64,000 nucleotides of DNA from Candidatus Sumerlaeota bacterium (GTDB lineage Bacteria; Sumerlaeota; Sumerlaeia; SLMS01; JAHLLQ01): positions 124,001 to 188,000 of the forward strand of contig JASGMJ010000003.1 of NCBI GenBank assembly GCA_030156535.1. Reading direction: 5' to 3'. This document shows, piece by piece, positions 44,350 through 53,839 of this stretch. The number at the start of each line of letters is the position of its first letter. Positions within the stretch are counted from its first letter, which is position 1. Below the pieces are notes generated by a model. It saw only the letters and a program-made list of their open reading frames with translations, made no database searches and was not told the DNA's origin. Both the position numbers and the translations under genes were made by a program.

Positions 44350-47300
44350 TCAGTACACCATCCATCCATCCAGCGTAACGGGCAATGCAGGCGAGAGCTC
44401 GAAGAAGGTCACGATGCGCGCCATGACTTCATGGCGCGCACTTTCATCGCCGATGGTCTCGAAGGGGAAGCCGAACGTGACGACGCGGCCGGTGGCCGTG
44501 CCGGAGCCGAAGGTGCCCTCGTACTGCACGCCTGCACCGGCGGCGGCATTGTACTCCAGGCAAATCGTGCCGCCTTCCGCTGCCGTGATGACGTCGGGCC
44601 AGTCGGGATAGTAAGGCGAAGCCCCCGTGCCGTAGTCGAATGCCAGGCCATCGAAGATGCCGCCACTTGTTCCGGCGACCGTATAGTCTTTCGAGTCGTC
44701 GTCCTCGTAGGACGCCTTGAGGTAGCCGTTGTAGAAGGCCAGGGAAGGATTGCCGCCGGTCGAGCGTCCGATGTCCCAGCCAATCTCCGCGCCGGTGACG
44801 AAGAACTGACCGCCCGCATCGAGGTAGGCTTTGACCAGCGTCTCCTCCGAACTCGTGAACGTGCGATCAATGGTCGATTCCTCGCCGAGCACGAGAATGA
44901 CGGCGTCGTAGGGAGGCAGGCTCACCGTGCTGCCCAACGTTTCGTTGGCGCAGGAATCGAAGGCGATGCCGGCAGCGTACAGGGCGTCGGCGTGAATGGC
45001 GGCGAAGGAGTGGCTGTTCTCTGGAGAGATGCTCGCCTCCCATCGGTCGTAACCGTCGACGATGAGAACGCGGTCGTCGCTGGCGATCCCGGTTTGCACC
45101 GCGTACACGTCGCTCCATGCACTGGGGAGTCCCTGCGAGCTGACGGCGCGGACCTTGACGTAGACGATGTCGTTGGGGGCCAGCCCCGTCAGCGTGTGGC
45201 TGCGGGCATCGACGCCAAGCGTTGAACTGCTGGCAACGATGGTGGTGCCCGTCATCGTGGACGAAGCACTGATCTCAAAGCCCTCGGTTGTTCCGCCGCC
45301 ACTTTCCCAGGTCACGACGGCTTCGCCAGGCTGTGCGGAGGCGCGCACGCTGAGCAGCGTTGCCTTGGGAGCCTCGATGGCGCCGCTGGTGACGGAGCCC
45401 TTGTAGATCCAGTAGTCAGGGTCGAACGCCATGTTCGTGATGGAGAGGCCGGTCGCGTCGAGGTCGAAGGTCTGGGTGCGTTGGGTGTTCTGGACGACGA
45501 ACTCGTGGGTGCCGCCGCCTTCGAGCGTGGCGACCAGGCGCACGGGGAGTTCAAAGACGTCGGCGCTCTGCGTCTGGGTGATGCTGACGTTCAGCGTGTT
45601 CTCATCGAGGCTCCAGCTCCACTGGTAGGACGGCTTGCCGGTGCCGTAGACCCAGTCCTGGAAGAAGTCGTTCAGGCTGGCGCCATGGGCGGCTTCCATC
45701 GCGGCTTGCAGGTCGGCCGACTCCGCGTTGCCGTAGGCGTGTGCGGCGAGGTATGCGCGGATGCCCTCGAAGAAGGCATCGTCGCCCATCACGCCGCGCA
45801 ACATGTGGAGCACCATGCCGCCCTTGCGATAGACGACGGAGGTCGAGAAGGAGTCGGCGTTGGAGTAGACGAGCGGGGTGGTGTCGCTGATGCCGGAGCT
45901 GATCCAGCCCTGAATGTACGATTTGTAGCTGGCGAATCCCTCGTCGTGTTCGACGAAGAGCGCCTCGCAGAACGTGGCGAATCCCTCGTTGAGCCACAGG
46001 TGGATGAAGTCGTCGGGAGTGACGTAGTCGCCGAACCACTGGTGGGCGAGTTCGTGGACGTTGCGGCGCGACTTGCCGCCGCTGGCGAGGTTGCGGTTGT
46101 TGATGCTCGTGCAGGTCTGGTGCTCCATGCCGAAGCTGCCGCCCCACGTCATCGTGACATACTTTTCATCGAGGAAGGGGTATTCGCCAAAGTGATCGGC
46201 GTAGAAGCCCATGACGTCGATGGTGTCGGAAACAGCGGCGAGTTCGTCGGTGCTCGTCTCGTAAACGTAGTGCCCGACTTCCATCTGCGTCAGCCCGTCG
46301 CGCGAAAGGTAGTTGTCGGAGGCGTAGGCGTATTCGGTGGCGCAGAAGGCCACGAGGTAGGTGGCGACGGGATAGCCATGCGTGAAGTGGTACGTCGTGC
46401 GTCCGGTGCGCGGTGTGGTGGTGCCCGTTTGAGTGCCGTTGGTGACGACCATGTTGGCGCTGGGCACGGTGATGTGCAGGTCGATGGTGGCCTTGTCGCT
46501 GGGGACGTCCTTGCAGGGCCACCACGAGCGCGCGCTGTAGGGTTCGCTGAAGGAGTAGACGATGGCCTTGCCGTTGGGCTGGGTCGTGCGATTGTAGGAG
46601 TTGAGTCCAAAGGCACCGGCGGAACTGCTGGGCGTGCCACTGTACGTGATGGCGAGAGTGATTTCCTCGCCGGAGTCGAGCTCTGCGGCGGCGGGGAGGT
46701 CGACGATCAGCCAATCGTTCGTGTCGTCAACGCTGTAGGTGATGCCGGAAACGGCGGGGACGGCGGCGACGGAGTTGATGAGCAGAACGCCGTCGGACTG
46801 GAAGTCGAACGCGATCTGGTCAAGCCCCTCGACGAGTGATTTGAGCGTGACGGTGACGACGCTGGCGTTGATCTGGCGCGAGGCGGTCTCGATGTCGAGC
46901 GCGAGGTCGTAGTGCAGGACGTCATATTTGGTCTGGCTGGAGTGCAGGGTGGGCGTGGCTTTCTCTGCGGTGGGCATGGAGAACAAGCGCCCGAAGTGTG
47001 CTTCCTCGGCGCCGTCGAGGAGTTCAAAGACGATGAGTTGTTCGGCGGCCAGCGGGGCGCCCTTGCGCGTCAGGAGAGCGATGGTGTTCTCCGCGCCGCG
47101 ATGGAAGTCCGCGGTGGGGAGCGGAAGCAGCCACTCGCCCGGCTCGCGCGGGACCGGGGCCGATGCCAGAGGGATGCCGTTGAGCAGAATGAGCGGGGGG
47201 TCGTCCGCGTTCGTCCGCGCATAGAGCGCATAGGACGTGTGCGACGGTTTGAGGGAATCGGGGACAGCGAAGGTTGCGGTGGTCTTGGCGGCCGACGTTT

Positions 47301-47412
47301 CGAGCAGAACGTCGCGATTCGTCATGTCGGGCGGGGCAGCGAAGGCTGCTGTGGCGGCTGCGGCCAGGATCAGGGCGGCGGCGCCCGGGCGGAAGAAACG
47401 TTGCTGATGCAT
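44350..47412 (-). CDS. Secreted M1-family aminopeptidase with FN3 and C-terminal domains
   Basis: A 1020-residue exported zinc metallopeptidase. It has a signal peptide (AAALILAAAATAAFAAP) and an N-terminal domain of ~130 residues. The M1 beta-saddle follows, then the catalytic domain with substrate motif FGMEHQT (the GAMEN equivalent) and HELAHQWFGD (His453, His457) with third ligand Glu476 in NEGFA. The C-terminal half holds an FN3-like domain (GLAPNDIVYVKVRAVS) and a flavodoxin-like module (RVLIVDGYDRWEAS ... VTFGFPFETIGD) resembling a glutamine-amidotransferase-like fold. GGGAG precedes the ATG. It probably degrades extracellular peptides. It is convergent with the PhyH gene. Confidence 0.92.
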   Translation of the reverse strand: MHQQRFFRPGAAALILAAAATAAFAAPPDMTNRDVLLETSAAKTTATFAVPDSLKPSHTSYALYARTNADDPPLILLNGIPLASAPVPREPGEWLLPLPTADFHRGAENTIALLTRKGAPLAAEQLIVFELLDGAEEAHFGRLFSMPTAEKATPTLHSSQTKYDVLHYDLALDIETASRQINASVVTVTLKSLVEGLDQIAFDFQSDGVLLINSVAAVPAVSGITYSVDDTNDWLIVDLPAAAELDSGEEITLAITYSGTPSSSAGAFGLNSYNRTTQPNGKAIVYSFSEPYSARSWWPCKDVPSDKATIDLHITVPSANMVVTNGTQTGTTTPRTGRTTYHFTHGYPVATYLVAFCATEYAYASDNYLSRDGLTQMEVGHYVYETSTDELAAVSDTIDVMGFYADHFGEYPFLDEKYVTMTWGGSFGMEHQTCTSINNRNLASGGKSRRNVHELAHQWFGDYVTPDDFIHLWLNEGFATFCEALFVEHDEGFASYKSYIQGWISSGISDTTPLVYSNADSFSTSVVYRKGGMVLHMLRGVMGDDAFFEGIRAYLAAHAYGNAESADLQAAMEAAHGASLNDFFQDWVYGTGKPSYQWSWSLDENTLNVSITQTQSADVFELPVRLVATLEGGGTHEFVVQNTQRTQTFDLDATGLSITNMAFDPDYWIYKGSVTSGAIEAPKATLLSVRASAQPGEAVVTWESGGGTTEGFEISASSTMTGTTIVASSSTLGVDARSHTLTGLAPNDIVYVKVRAVSSQGLPSAWSDVYAVQTGIASDDRVLIVDGYDRWEASISPENSHSFAAIHADALYAAGIAFDSCANETLGSTVSLPPYDAVILVLGEESTIDRTFTSSEETLVKAYLDAGGQFFVTGAEIGWDIGRSTGGNPSLAFYNGYLKASYEDDDSKDYTVAGTSGGIFDGLAFDYGTGASPYYPDWPDVITAAEGGTICLEYNAAAGAGVQYEGTFGSGTATGRVVTFGFPFETIGDESARHEVMARIVTFFELSPALPVTLDGWMVY

Positions 47413-47633
47413 GAAGACTCCCCTTTCCGAACATCGAAGCAGCCCTAGCCCGGGATAGGGCGCCGGGAAAGGGGAATTCTTGGTGTTGGGGAGTATCCCG
47501 AAACGCACCACACCAATTCGTCCTTCGTTTTGACAAGCCCGCCCCCCGCGCCGCACCCTCCAGCGGTGGCTGGGCGGAACCCGCCCGCCTCCGCCCCTGT
47601 CTGACGTATCAAGCCCCCCCCAAGGAGCACTCC

Positions 47634-48920
47634 ATGCGCAACCGACTCATTCTTCTGGCATTCCTGATCGCGGTTGCGATTCGGAGTTCCTTTGCCGCGG
47701 AGGCAACGGTTCCACTGGCCAGTGGCATTGCGATGGACCAGGCGGGCGCGGATCTGCGCCGCGCGCTCACCGCATGGGAGTACGCCAGCGCCCATCTCCC
47801 CCCGCAGAAGTGGGCCGTCGCCACGCTGCGCGAGAACCAGAGCACGACGGTCTGCACCGACGTTTTCCTCCTCCTGCAAGAGGCGGATGCGACGGGTGCG
47901 CGCCTGATGGTGGTGGAACCGGCCGGGCCGATGCAGGCCACGTTTCTTCCCGGCGACGAGCGGCGGATGGGACCGCTGTTCGCCATTCTGCTTCCGCGCT
48001 CAGTATCGCGCGGAGGAGCCGAGTTTCTCGTCAAGGCTGCCGAGCCCGCCCCCGTTTTGATGGAGGGCGGCGGTGCCGCCACGAGTCCTTCGCGCATCCA
48101 GGGCTTTGACTCTCCCCCCGCCCTGCGCGTGGAAAGCACCGACGGGCGCGCCGTGAGTTTCGCCGAGGCGTTCCTCTATCACTACAACAGCGGCGAGTCG
48201 GCGGAGAACGCCGCGCGTCTGGCGTGGGAAGCCGTGCCGCCGCGTTCGCGTCTCGATACGGGGACGGCGGACCTGGCGCTGCCCACGCGCCCCGAGCCGA
48301 TTCGCATCGACGGCTATGCGGTGCAGGAGGCGGAACCGGCCTCGGCCGCGCTCGTCACGTTGCGTCTGGTGCGCGGCGAGGCGGCGGCGCTGCGTTCGCT
48401 CTCCGGCAGCATGGCGTACGACAGCGCGGGCACCTCGCCCAACGATCCGCGCTGGCGCGCCACCACGGGCGCCGGAGGCGGCACGGTGTCCGTCGGCTCG
48501 CCGGGTGATCGCTTTCGCGGCACGCTGAACGCGATGGAGCGCAGCGGGGAACTCAACGTCGAGAACGAGAGCTTCATCCGCGTGCAGTTGGGTGGTCGTT
48601 CGTCCTTCCGGTTCGACGGCCCCAATGGCGGCGTGAACGGCTATGTGCGCGCCCGCGCCGTCGGCCGCAATCAGGTGGAAGTGACCATCGACCAGGAGGG
48701 GGGCGACTGGTCCTTCCTTGGCGCCGTCGCAACAACGTTGCGCTTCCGCCCCGGGCAGACTCTGACCGTGGCGCAAAGCACGACGAGCCGCACGTCGTCG
48801 AGCAGCAGTGGCACGCCGATCCTCAGCCAGATTCCCTACGCCGGACCGGCCTTCGGCTCGTCCTCGTCGTCGCGCCAGAGTTCCAACTACGCGCTCTATG
48901 CAACGGTGGATGTGGAGTAA
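47634..48920 (+). CDS. Secreted protein with secretin-like C-terminal domain
   Basis: A 428-residue exported protein with signal MRNRLILLAFLIAVAIRSSFAAE. The last ~150 residues follow the plan of a secretin beta-barrel domain: paired strands (FIRVQLGGRSSFRF, VNGYVRARAVGRNQVEVTID), a GQTLTV strand, and GTPILSQIPYAGPAFGSSSSSRQSSNYALY in the place of the secretin lip motif PxLxxIPxLGxLFG. The N-terminal half shows no N0/N1 domain I can recognise. It may be an orphan or degenerate secretin family member, or a periplasmic relative. It is divergent from the M1 peptidase. Confidence 0.55.
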   Translation: MRNRLILLAFLIAVAIRSSFAAEATVPLASGIAMDQAGADLRRALTAWEYASAHLPPQKWAVATLRENQSTTVCTDVFLLLQEADATGARLMVVEPAGPMQATFLPGDERRMGPLFAILLPRSVSRGGAEFLVKAAEPAPVLMEGGGAATSPSRIQGFDSPPALRVESTDGRAVSFAEAFLYHYNSGESAENAARLAWEAVPPRSRLDTGTADLALPTRPEPIRIDGYAVQEAEPASAALVTLRLVRGEAAALRSLSGSMAYDSAGTSPNDPRWRATTGAGGGTVSVGSPGDRFRGTLNAMERSGELNVENESFIRVQLGGRSSFRFDGPNGGVNGYVRARAVGRNQVEVTIDQEGGDWSFLGAVATTLRFRPGQTLTVAQSTTSRTSSSSSGTPILSQIPYAGPAFGSSSSSRQSSNYALYATVDVE

Positions 48921-49003
48921 CAGTCATAGCGTTCGGGGAAAAATCGTAGTCATTATCCACGGGAAGCAGCCCGCCGTAAGCAAGGAACCGTTCGGCCCGC
49001 AAT

Positions 49004-49258
49004 GGCCCCAACGGGGCCAAATCCCATAGCCCAGGGCAAGCGCTGCAGGCGCGCCGCCCTGGGTCCAGTCAGCAATAGAAACCGCGCCCTGAAAGCGGCG
49101 CGATCCAAGGTCTTCGAGGATACAGGTCAGGCCATGAGTTCTGATCGCACCACCTTCGGGGTGCGGGGTGAAACACGATGCCTCCCCAGGGCGGCGCGCC
49201 TTGCGGCGCTTGCCCTGGGCTTTGTGATCCAGCCTCTTCGAGGCAGTACCGCGCCCCT
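49004..49258. repeat. Composite palindromic intergenic element
   Basis: A 37-bp arm at 49027-49063 (TAGCCCAGGGCAAGCG ... CCGCCCTGGG) is the imperfect inverted copy of 49185-49221. The arms are flanked by hairpins GGCCCC-AAC-GGGGCC (49004-49018) and GCCTC-TTC-GAGGC (49232-49244). They enclose smaller hairpins (CGCGCC ... GGCGCG and CGCACC ... GGTGCG). No protein is plausible across 48921-49326. Elements built on CCCAGGGC...GCCCTGGG occur in many uncultured PVC-like genomes; mobility is possible. Confidence 0.8.
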
Positions 49259-49326
49259 TCGGCCATCACGCACTTACTTGAACATTCTCGGGACGCGCTT
49301 CCGGCCATGATTCATCCAAGAAAGCT

Positions 49327-50478
49327 CTACCGCCGCCAGCGGCCCCGCCCGTCGGGCTTAAGGCCTTTGGCGCGAAGAGCAGTCTCATACATCTCGAGTG
49401 TGCGGTCCACGAGGCGTTGCTGCTCGTATTCCTTCACGTCCTCCAGATTGTTGAGGCGCATCGTCTGGCGCAGCGCTGCATCATCGCCGACGGCGATGCA
49501 GTTGGCCGCGAGGCCGTCGAGGTCGGACGAGTGGCACGTGAAGCCGTTGCGGCCGTTGCGGACGATCTCCTTGTTGCCCCCCGCGTCGGAGGAGATGATC
49601 GGCAGACCCGCCGCCATGGCTTCGAGCAGCGCGTTGGAAAAACCTTCGACGAGCGAGGGGAGCAGAAAGACGTCGGCGCCGTTGAGCAGTTCGGGGATAT
49701 CGTGGCGGTCGTCGGCCATGATGCAGCGGTCGCCGAGTTCGAGTTCGGCGTGACGCTTCTCCAGGTCCTCGCGCAGTTCGCCGCCGCCCGCCATCAGCAG
49801 GCGCGCGTTGGGAAGGCGATCGACCACCTGGCGAAACGCCGTCATCATCACCTTCTGGTTCTTCAGTTTTGTCAGCCGCCCGACGTGCAGGAAGACCACG
49901 GCGTCATCGGGCCAGCCGAACTCGTCGAGAAGACGGCGGCGGCAGGCGTCGTGGTCGAAGCCCTGAAACTTCGCGATCTCGATTCCGTTGTAGAGCACGC
50001 GGATGTTGGACGGCGCCCACGGCTCCAGTGACTCGCGGATGTCGCCGGCGACGGCCTGCGAGACGGCGAGCATGGACGCACGAAAGCGGCACAGCACGCG
50101 GTCGATGCGCTTCCACGTTTTGCGCCGGTAGGTGCGCAGCGAGTGAATCTGGCCGAAGATCGCGGGAACGCGCGCCAGCACGGCCGCCGTCGTGGCCGGT
50201 GTGTTCTGGCGAAACAGGTGGGAATGCACGACGTCGGGCTTTTCCGCGCGCAGGAACTTCGCCAGCCGCCAGATGCCGCCGAGGTCGTCGTAATGATGCA
50301 CGGGGAGGTGAACGACCTTCACGCCGGCCTCGCGCACCATCGGCGCGTTCATGCCTTCGCTCTCGATGCAGACAATGGTCACATCGTGGCCGCGCCGGGC
50401 CAGTTCGCACGCCACCCAGGAGAGCCGGATTTGAACGCCGCCTTTGCGCAGCTCGTTGATGACGCGCACGATCTTCAT
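49327..50478 (-). CDS. GT4-family glycosyltransferase
   Basis: A 383-residue GT-B retaining glycosyltransferase. The N-terminal acceptor domain starts MKIVRVINELRKGGVQIRLSWVA, with PDVVHSHLFRQN and a VSQAVAGDI helix. The C-terminal donor domain has HVGRLTKLKNQKVMM and the EX7E-type motif EGFSNALLEAMAAGLPIISSDAGG. It is cytoplasmic or membrane-peripheral and probably adds a sugar to an extracellular polysaccharide or LPS. It has no adjacent partner on its strand; a second GT4 gene lies ~1.2 kb beyond on the opposite strand. Confidence 0.93.
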   Translation of the reverse strand: MKIVRVINELRKGGVQIRLSWVACELARRGHDVTIVCIESEGMNAPMVREAGVKVVHLPVHHYDDLGGIWRLAKFLRAEKPDVVHSHLFRQNTPATTAAVLARVPAIFGQIHSLRTYRRKTWKRIDRVLCRFRASMLAVSQAVAGDIRESLEPWAPSNIRVLYNGIEIAKFQGFDHDACRRRLLDEFGWPDDAVVFLHVGRLTKLKNQKVMMTAFRQVVDRLPNARLLMAGGGELREDLEKRHAELELGDRCIMADDRHDIPELLNGADVFLLPSLVEGFSNALLEAMAAGLPIISSDAGGNKEIVRNGRNGFTCHSSDLDGLAANCIAVGDDAALRQTMRLNNLEDVKEYEQQRLVDRTLEMYETALRAKGLKPDGRGRWRR

Positions 50479-50566
50479 GGGGGTGAAGGGGCGCGGAAGC
50501 CGGCGTGACGGTCAACAGGACTTTGGGGGGAACCGCGAAGACTGCACCACGAGCAACGCCTCTCCC

Positions 50567-51256
50567 TCACGCATCGAATTCGGTGGCGTGCGTCCCGGGC
50601 AGGAAACCGTTGGTGGCTTCGCTCAGCAGGTAGTCGCGGTTTGCCTCGATTTCGCAGACGGCGGTAAGGCGTTCTTCCTCGGAATACTCGCTGGCGATCT
50701 TCTGGTAGTAGCGGCGTGCCTGAAGCGCGATGATCCCGGGATCGGGCTCCGCCTCGTCGGCAATCCAGGAGAGCAGCGCCATTGCGAGGTCGCGCCTGCC
50801 GAGCAGCTCGTTGGTCAGCACGGCGAGATTGAACACCGAGGCAAGGTACTGCTGGGCGTTGCCTTCCTCGTCGGCGGCGCTTTGCAGCAGGCCGACCGCA
50901 TAGCGTTGGGCCCGGTTCCCCTCGCGGTGCAGGAGAATTGCGATCTCAACGAACTTGGTGGTGGCAAAGTTGCGAATCCAGACGGGAACGTCGTTGTCCG
51001 CCACGACATTGAGAGCGCGTTCAATGTGCGCGATGGCGTCGTCGGCCTGGCCGCACAGGGCGTTCATGGAGGCAAGATGGGCCTCGCAAATGACCAAGGG
51101 GGCCTTGTCGTGCAGCTCGCCCGCAAGGTCCACGGCGGCATACATTTTGGGGAGCGCGGGGGCGATGTCCGGCGTGTTGGATTGCGAGAAGATCGATGCC
51201 GCTTCCCGCATCAACCGGCTGATGGCCTGGCGCTTTGCGGATTCGTGATCGGTCAT
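50567..51256 (-). CDS. Helical-repeat (TPR-like) hypothetical protein
   Basis: A 229-residue all-helical soluble protein with TPR-like paired helices (DDAIAHIERALNVVADND, QYLASVFNLAVLTNELLGRRDLAMALLSWIADEA). No enzymatic motif is visible. It probably mediates protein contacts. GAGGTG precedes the ATG. It follows the 376-bp gap that holds repeat copy 3 and precedes the GT4 gene by 88 bp, possibly in the same transcript. The function is not recognised. Confidence 0.65.
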   Translation of the reverse strand: MTDHESAKRQAISRLMREAASIFSQSNTPDIAPALPKMYAAVDLAGELHDKAPLVICEAHLASMNALCGQADDAIAHIERALNVVADNDVPVWIRNFATTKFVEIAILLHREGNRAQRYAVGLLQSAADEEGNAQQYLASVFNLAVLTNELLGRRDLAMALLSWIADEAEPDPGIIALQARRYYQKIASEYSEEERLTAVCEIEANRDYLLSEATNGFLPGTHATEFDA

Positions 51257-51466
51257 GTTTCTTCACCTCTCCCCTCAAGACGAAGCACCAAGTGTTCCAA
51301 CTGATGTGCCTGCCTTCCGATCCCGTTCATCAAAGGGATTCTGACGCATTGTGGGCTGCACTGTCAAATCGTATCGAACACGGATGCGCCAAGCTTACAG
51401 GGACGAAACGGATAGCAGGGATGGCGCGGTCATCCGGAGGTTGGACAGGACGAGGGCAACGCCGTA

Positions 51467-51548
51467 TGTCATGTCTTGATCGCAGCCTTGCACCCGCCAA
51501 ACTGACAACTGGGAACCCACAACATCTCCCGGAAACATTGTCTGGTAA
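51467..51548 (-). repeat. Dispersed intergenic repeat, copy 3 (inverted)
   Basis: Read on the minus strand it matches copies 1 and 2: TTCCGGGAGA, CAGTTGTCAGTTTGGCGGG, then AGGCTGCGATCAAGACATG. It is shorter in the centre than the others. It lies in the 376-bp gap (51257-51632) between divergent genes; I see no gene there. Confidence 0.7.
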
Positions 51549-51632
51549 ATTGCTCTTTCTCCTCCGGCGGGATTGACGCGCTTGGGGCTGGTGCCAACGA
51601 TGGCGGCGTTACCGTCAAGGAAAGGGAGAGCA

Positions 51633-52832
51633 ATGGGCTCCCGGCGCACACAAACCGATCAGGGTAAGCAGGTTCCCCGTGTCCTGATTCTGTGTGCGGT
51701 GGACTTCACGGTTCGCCGTTTTCTTGCGCCCTTGGCAGAGATGCTGACGGCATCGGGGTGCGACGTGCGCGTGGCCTGCACGCCGGGGGATTACTGGGCG
51801 TCGCTGTGCGACGACGGGCTCCAGATGGTGCGCCTTCCCGTGGCGCGCAGTTGGAACGTGCTGAGTCACTTGCTGACGGCCGTGCGCCTGTTCTTCTACC
51901 TGCGGCGCGAGAAGATCGACGTGCTGCACGTTCACACCCCGATTGCGGGACTGATCGGGCGCATCGTTGGGCGGCTGGCCGGAGTTCCGGTGATTTTGTA
52001 CACCGCACACGGGTTCTACTTTCACGAGCGCATGGGCTGGCTGGGCAGGCACTTTCACATCCTGCTGGAGAAGCTCGGCGCGAAGTTCCACGACCATCTC
52101 TTTCTTGTCAGCGAGGAGGACGCGGCGAGTGCGGAGGACCTGCGGATCGAGGCCCCCGTGCGCACGACGGTCATCCGCAACGGCGTGAACGCGCAGACGT
52201 TCATGCCGGAGTTGCTTGCCGCCTCGCGCCCGCGGGTTCGCGAGGAACTCGGGATTCCCGGAGACGCGCCGGTGGTCATCATGGTGGGACGCCTGACGAA
52301 GGAGAAGGGACCGATCGATCTCCTGAGGGCGGCGCGGCGGGTGCTCAGGCATCATCCGGGCACGCACTTCGTTCTGGTGGGTGGGGCGCTGAGCAGCGAA
52401 CGCGATCGCATCGCGCGGCGCATTGCGCGCATGGCGGACGGGGGAAAGCTGAAGGGGCACGTTCACCTGCTCGGATTCCGCGAGGACGTGCCCGAGTTGC
52501 TGGCGGCCAGCGATCTGTTCGTCCTGCCGTCGTGGCGCGAGGGACTCCCCGTTTCCGTGATTGAGGCGATGATGGTGGGGCTGCCCGTTGTGGCGACGAA
52601 CATCCGGGGATGCCGCGAGGCCGTGATGGATGGCACGACCGGGTTGCTCGTCGAGCCACGCGACGCACGCAATCTGGCGGGCGCGATTTCGTACCTGCTG
52701 GGACATCCCGAGATTGCCCGGAGGCTTGGCTCGGGAGGGCGGCGCCGCGCCCAGGACATGTACGATCTCCCACTTCATCTGGAAGTGCAGTGGGGGGTCT
52801 ACAAGCGCCTGATGAGGGAGCATCTGGCGTGA
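51633..52832 (+). CDS. GT4-family glycosyltransferase
   Basis: A 399-residue retaining GT-B enzyme. N-terminal VLILCAVDFTVRRFLAPLAEML and DVLHVHTPIAGLIGRIVGRLAG match the WaaG/PimB-like acceptor side. The donor side has VVIMVGRLTKEKGPIDLLRAARR and EGLPVSVIEAMMVGLPVVATNI. GGGAG precedes the ATG at 51633; an upstream in-frame ATG at 51573 is less well placed. It is translationally coupled to the next gene by a GTGA overlap, suggesting both act on the same polysaccharide or glycolipid. Confidence 0.93.
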   Translation: MGSRRTQTDQGKQVPRVLILCAVDFTVRRFLAPLAEMLTASGCDVRVACTPGDYWASLCDDGLQMVRLPVARSWNVLSHLLTAVRLFFYLRREKIDVLHVHTPIAGLIGRIVGRLAGVPVILYTAHGFYFHERMGWLGRHFHILLEKLGAKFHDHLFLVSEEDAASAEDLRIEAPVRTTVIRNGVNAQTFMPELLAASRPRVREELGIPGDAPVVIMVGRLTKEKGPIDLLRAARRVLRHHPGTHFVLVGGALSSERDRIARRIARMADGGKLKGHVHLLGFREDVPELLAASDLFVLPSWREGLPVSVIEAMMVGLPVVATNIRGCREAVMDGTTGLLVEPRDARNLAGAISYLLGHPEIARRLGSGGRRRAQDMYDLPLHLEVQWGVYKRLMREHLA

Positions 52833-53839
52833 TCCTGACGTACTTCCCCGAGCGGATTCTTGTGCTGGGAGCCACGGGCTTCGTGGGCGAGCGCGTGTGC
52901 CGGCGCCTTCGCCGCGCGGGGGTGGAGGTCGTTGCACTGACGCGCACGCCGCACAGCCCGGTGGCCGAGGGGCTGCACCTGGCAGGATGCGAAATCGCCG
53001 AGGGCGATTGCACTCGCCGATGGACGTTGTGGCAGGCCATGGAGGGGTGCACGGCCGTCGTCTCCTGCGCGCACATTCGCTATGCCGAGGTTGTGCTTCA
53101 GGGGTGCAACCGCACCGGTATCGCGCGCCTGCTCTGCATGTCTTCCACCCGGCGGTTCTCGAAGGTGCGCGACCACAGCGTGGAGGAATGCATCCGAGGC
53201 GAGTTCCTCCTCTCGCAAAGCGAACTCGAATACACCGTGGTGCGCCCGACGATGATCTACGGCTCCACGCGCGACCGGAACATTTATCCGATCATGCAAT
53301 GGATGCGGCGCCGGCCGTGGTTCCCCGTGTTCGGGCCGGGTCTCGCATCCGTCCAGCCCGTCTTTGTCGAGGACGTCGTCACGGCGCTGATGGACGTGCT
53401 GCGGCGCCCCGATACGATCGGCAAGTCGTACACCCTGGCGGGGGCGGAACCGATGACGTGGAACGGGATGATCGGGGAAATTGCCGCCGCGCTCGATCGC
53501 GAAGTCCGTATTCTGCATTTCCCGGTCTCTGTTGGGCTGGCGGGTGCAAAGTTGGGCGGGCGGCTTGCCGCGCGCAAGGGGCTGACGCGCGAGTCCATCC
53601 TGCGGATGCAGGAACCCAAGGAGTTCGACATCGCGGAGGCGCAGGAGACGCTGGGTTTTGCGCCCCGGCTGTTCCGCGTTGCCTTGCAGCAGATGGTCGT
53701 TGGCGAATCGGAAACCGACGCGATCTACGGGCCGCCCGGCGGCGATCGCTGGAGCGACACGCGCGTGAATCTCAAGCTCGGACTGACCGAAGCTGGCGCA
53801 GGTGCTTCACGTAGCCAATCGCCAGCCGAACCGGATTGA
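52829..53839 (+). CDS. NAD(P)-binding epimerase/NmrA-like protein
   Basis: A 336-residue Rossmann protein with the dinucleotide motif VLGATGFVGERVCRRL near the N-terminus and a VVRPTMIYGSTRD segment in place of the extended-SDR active-site region (no clear YxxxK). The latter half is the atypical-SDR type (QPVFVEDVVTALMDVL). The GTG start overlaps the GT4 stop. It probably modifies or epimerises a nucleotide sugar for the coupled glycosyltransferase, or acts as a redox sensor. Its last 68 bp overlap the convergent DUF362 gene. Confidence 0.85.
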   Translation: MILTYFPERILVLGATGFVGERVCRRLRRAGVEVVALTRTPHSPVAEGLHLAGCEIAEGDCTRRWTLWQAMEGCTAVVSCAHIRYAEVVLQGCNRTGIARLLCMSSTRRFSKVRDHSVEECIRGEFLLSQSELEYTVVRPTMIYGSTRDRNIYPIMQWMRRRPWFPVFGPGLASVQPVFVEDVVTALMDVLRRPDTIGKSYTLAGAEPMTWNGMIGEIAAALDREVRILHFPVSVGLAGAKLGGRLAARKGLTRESILRMQEPKEFDIAEAQETLGFAPRLFRVALQQMVVGESETDAIYGPPGGDRWSDTRVNLKLGLTEAGAGASRSQSPAEPD

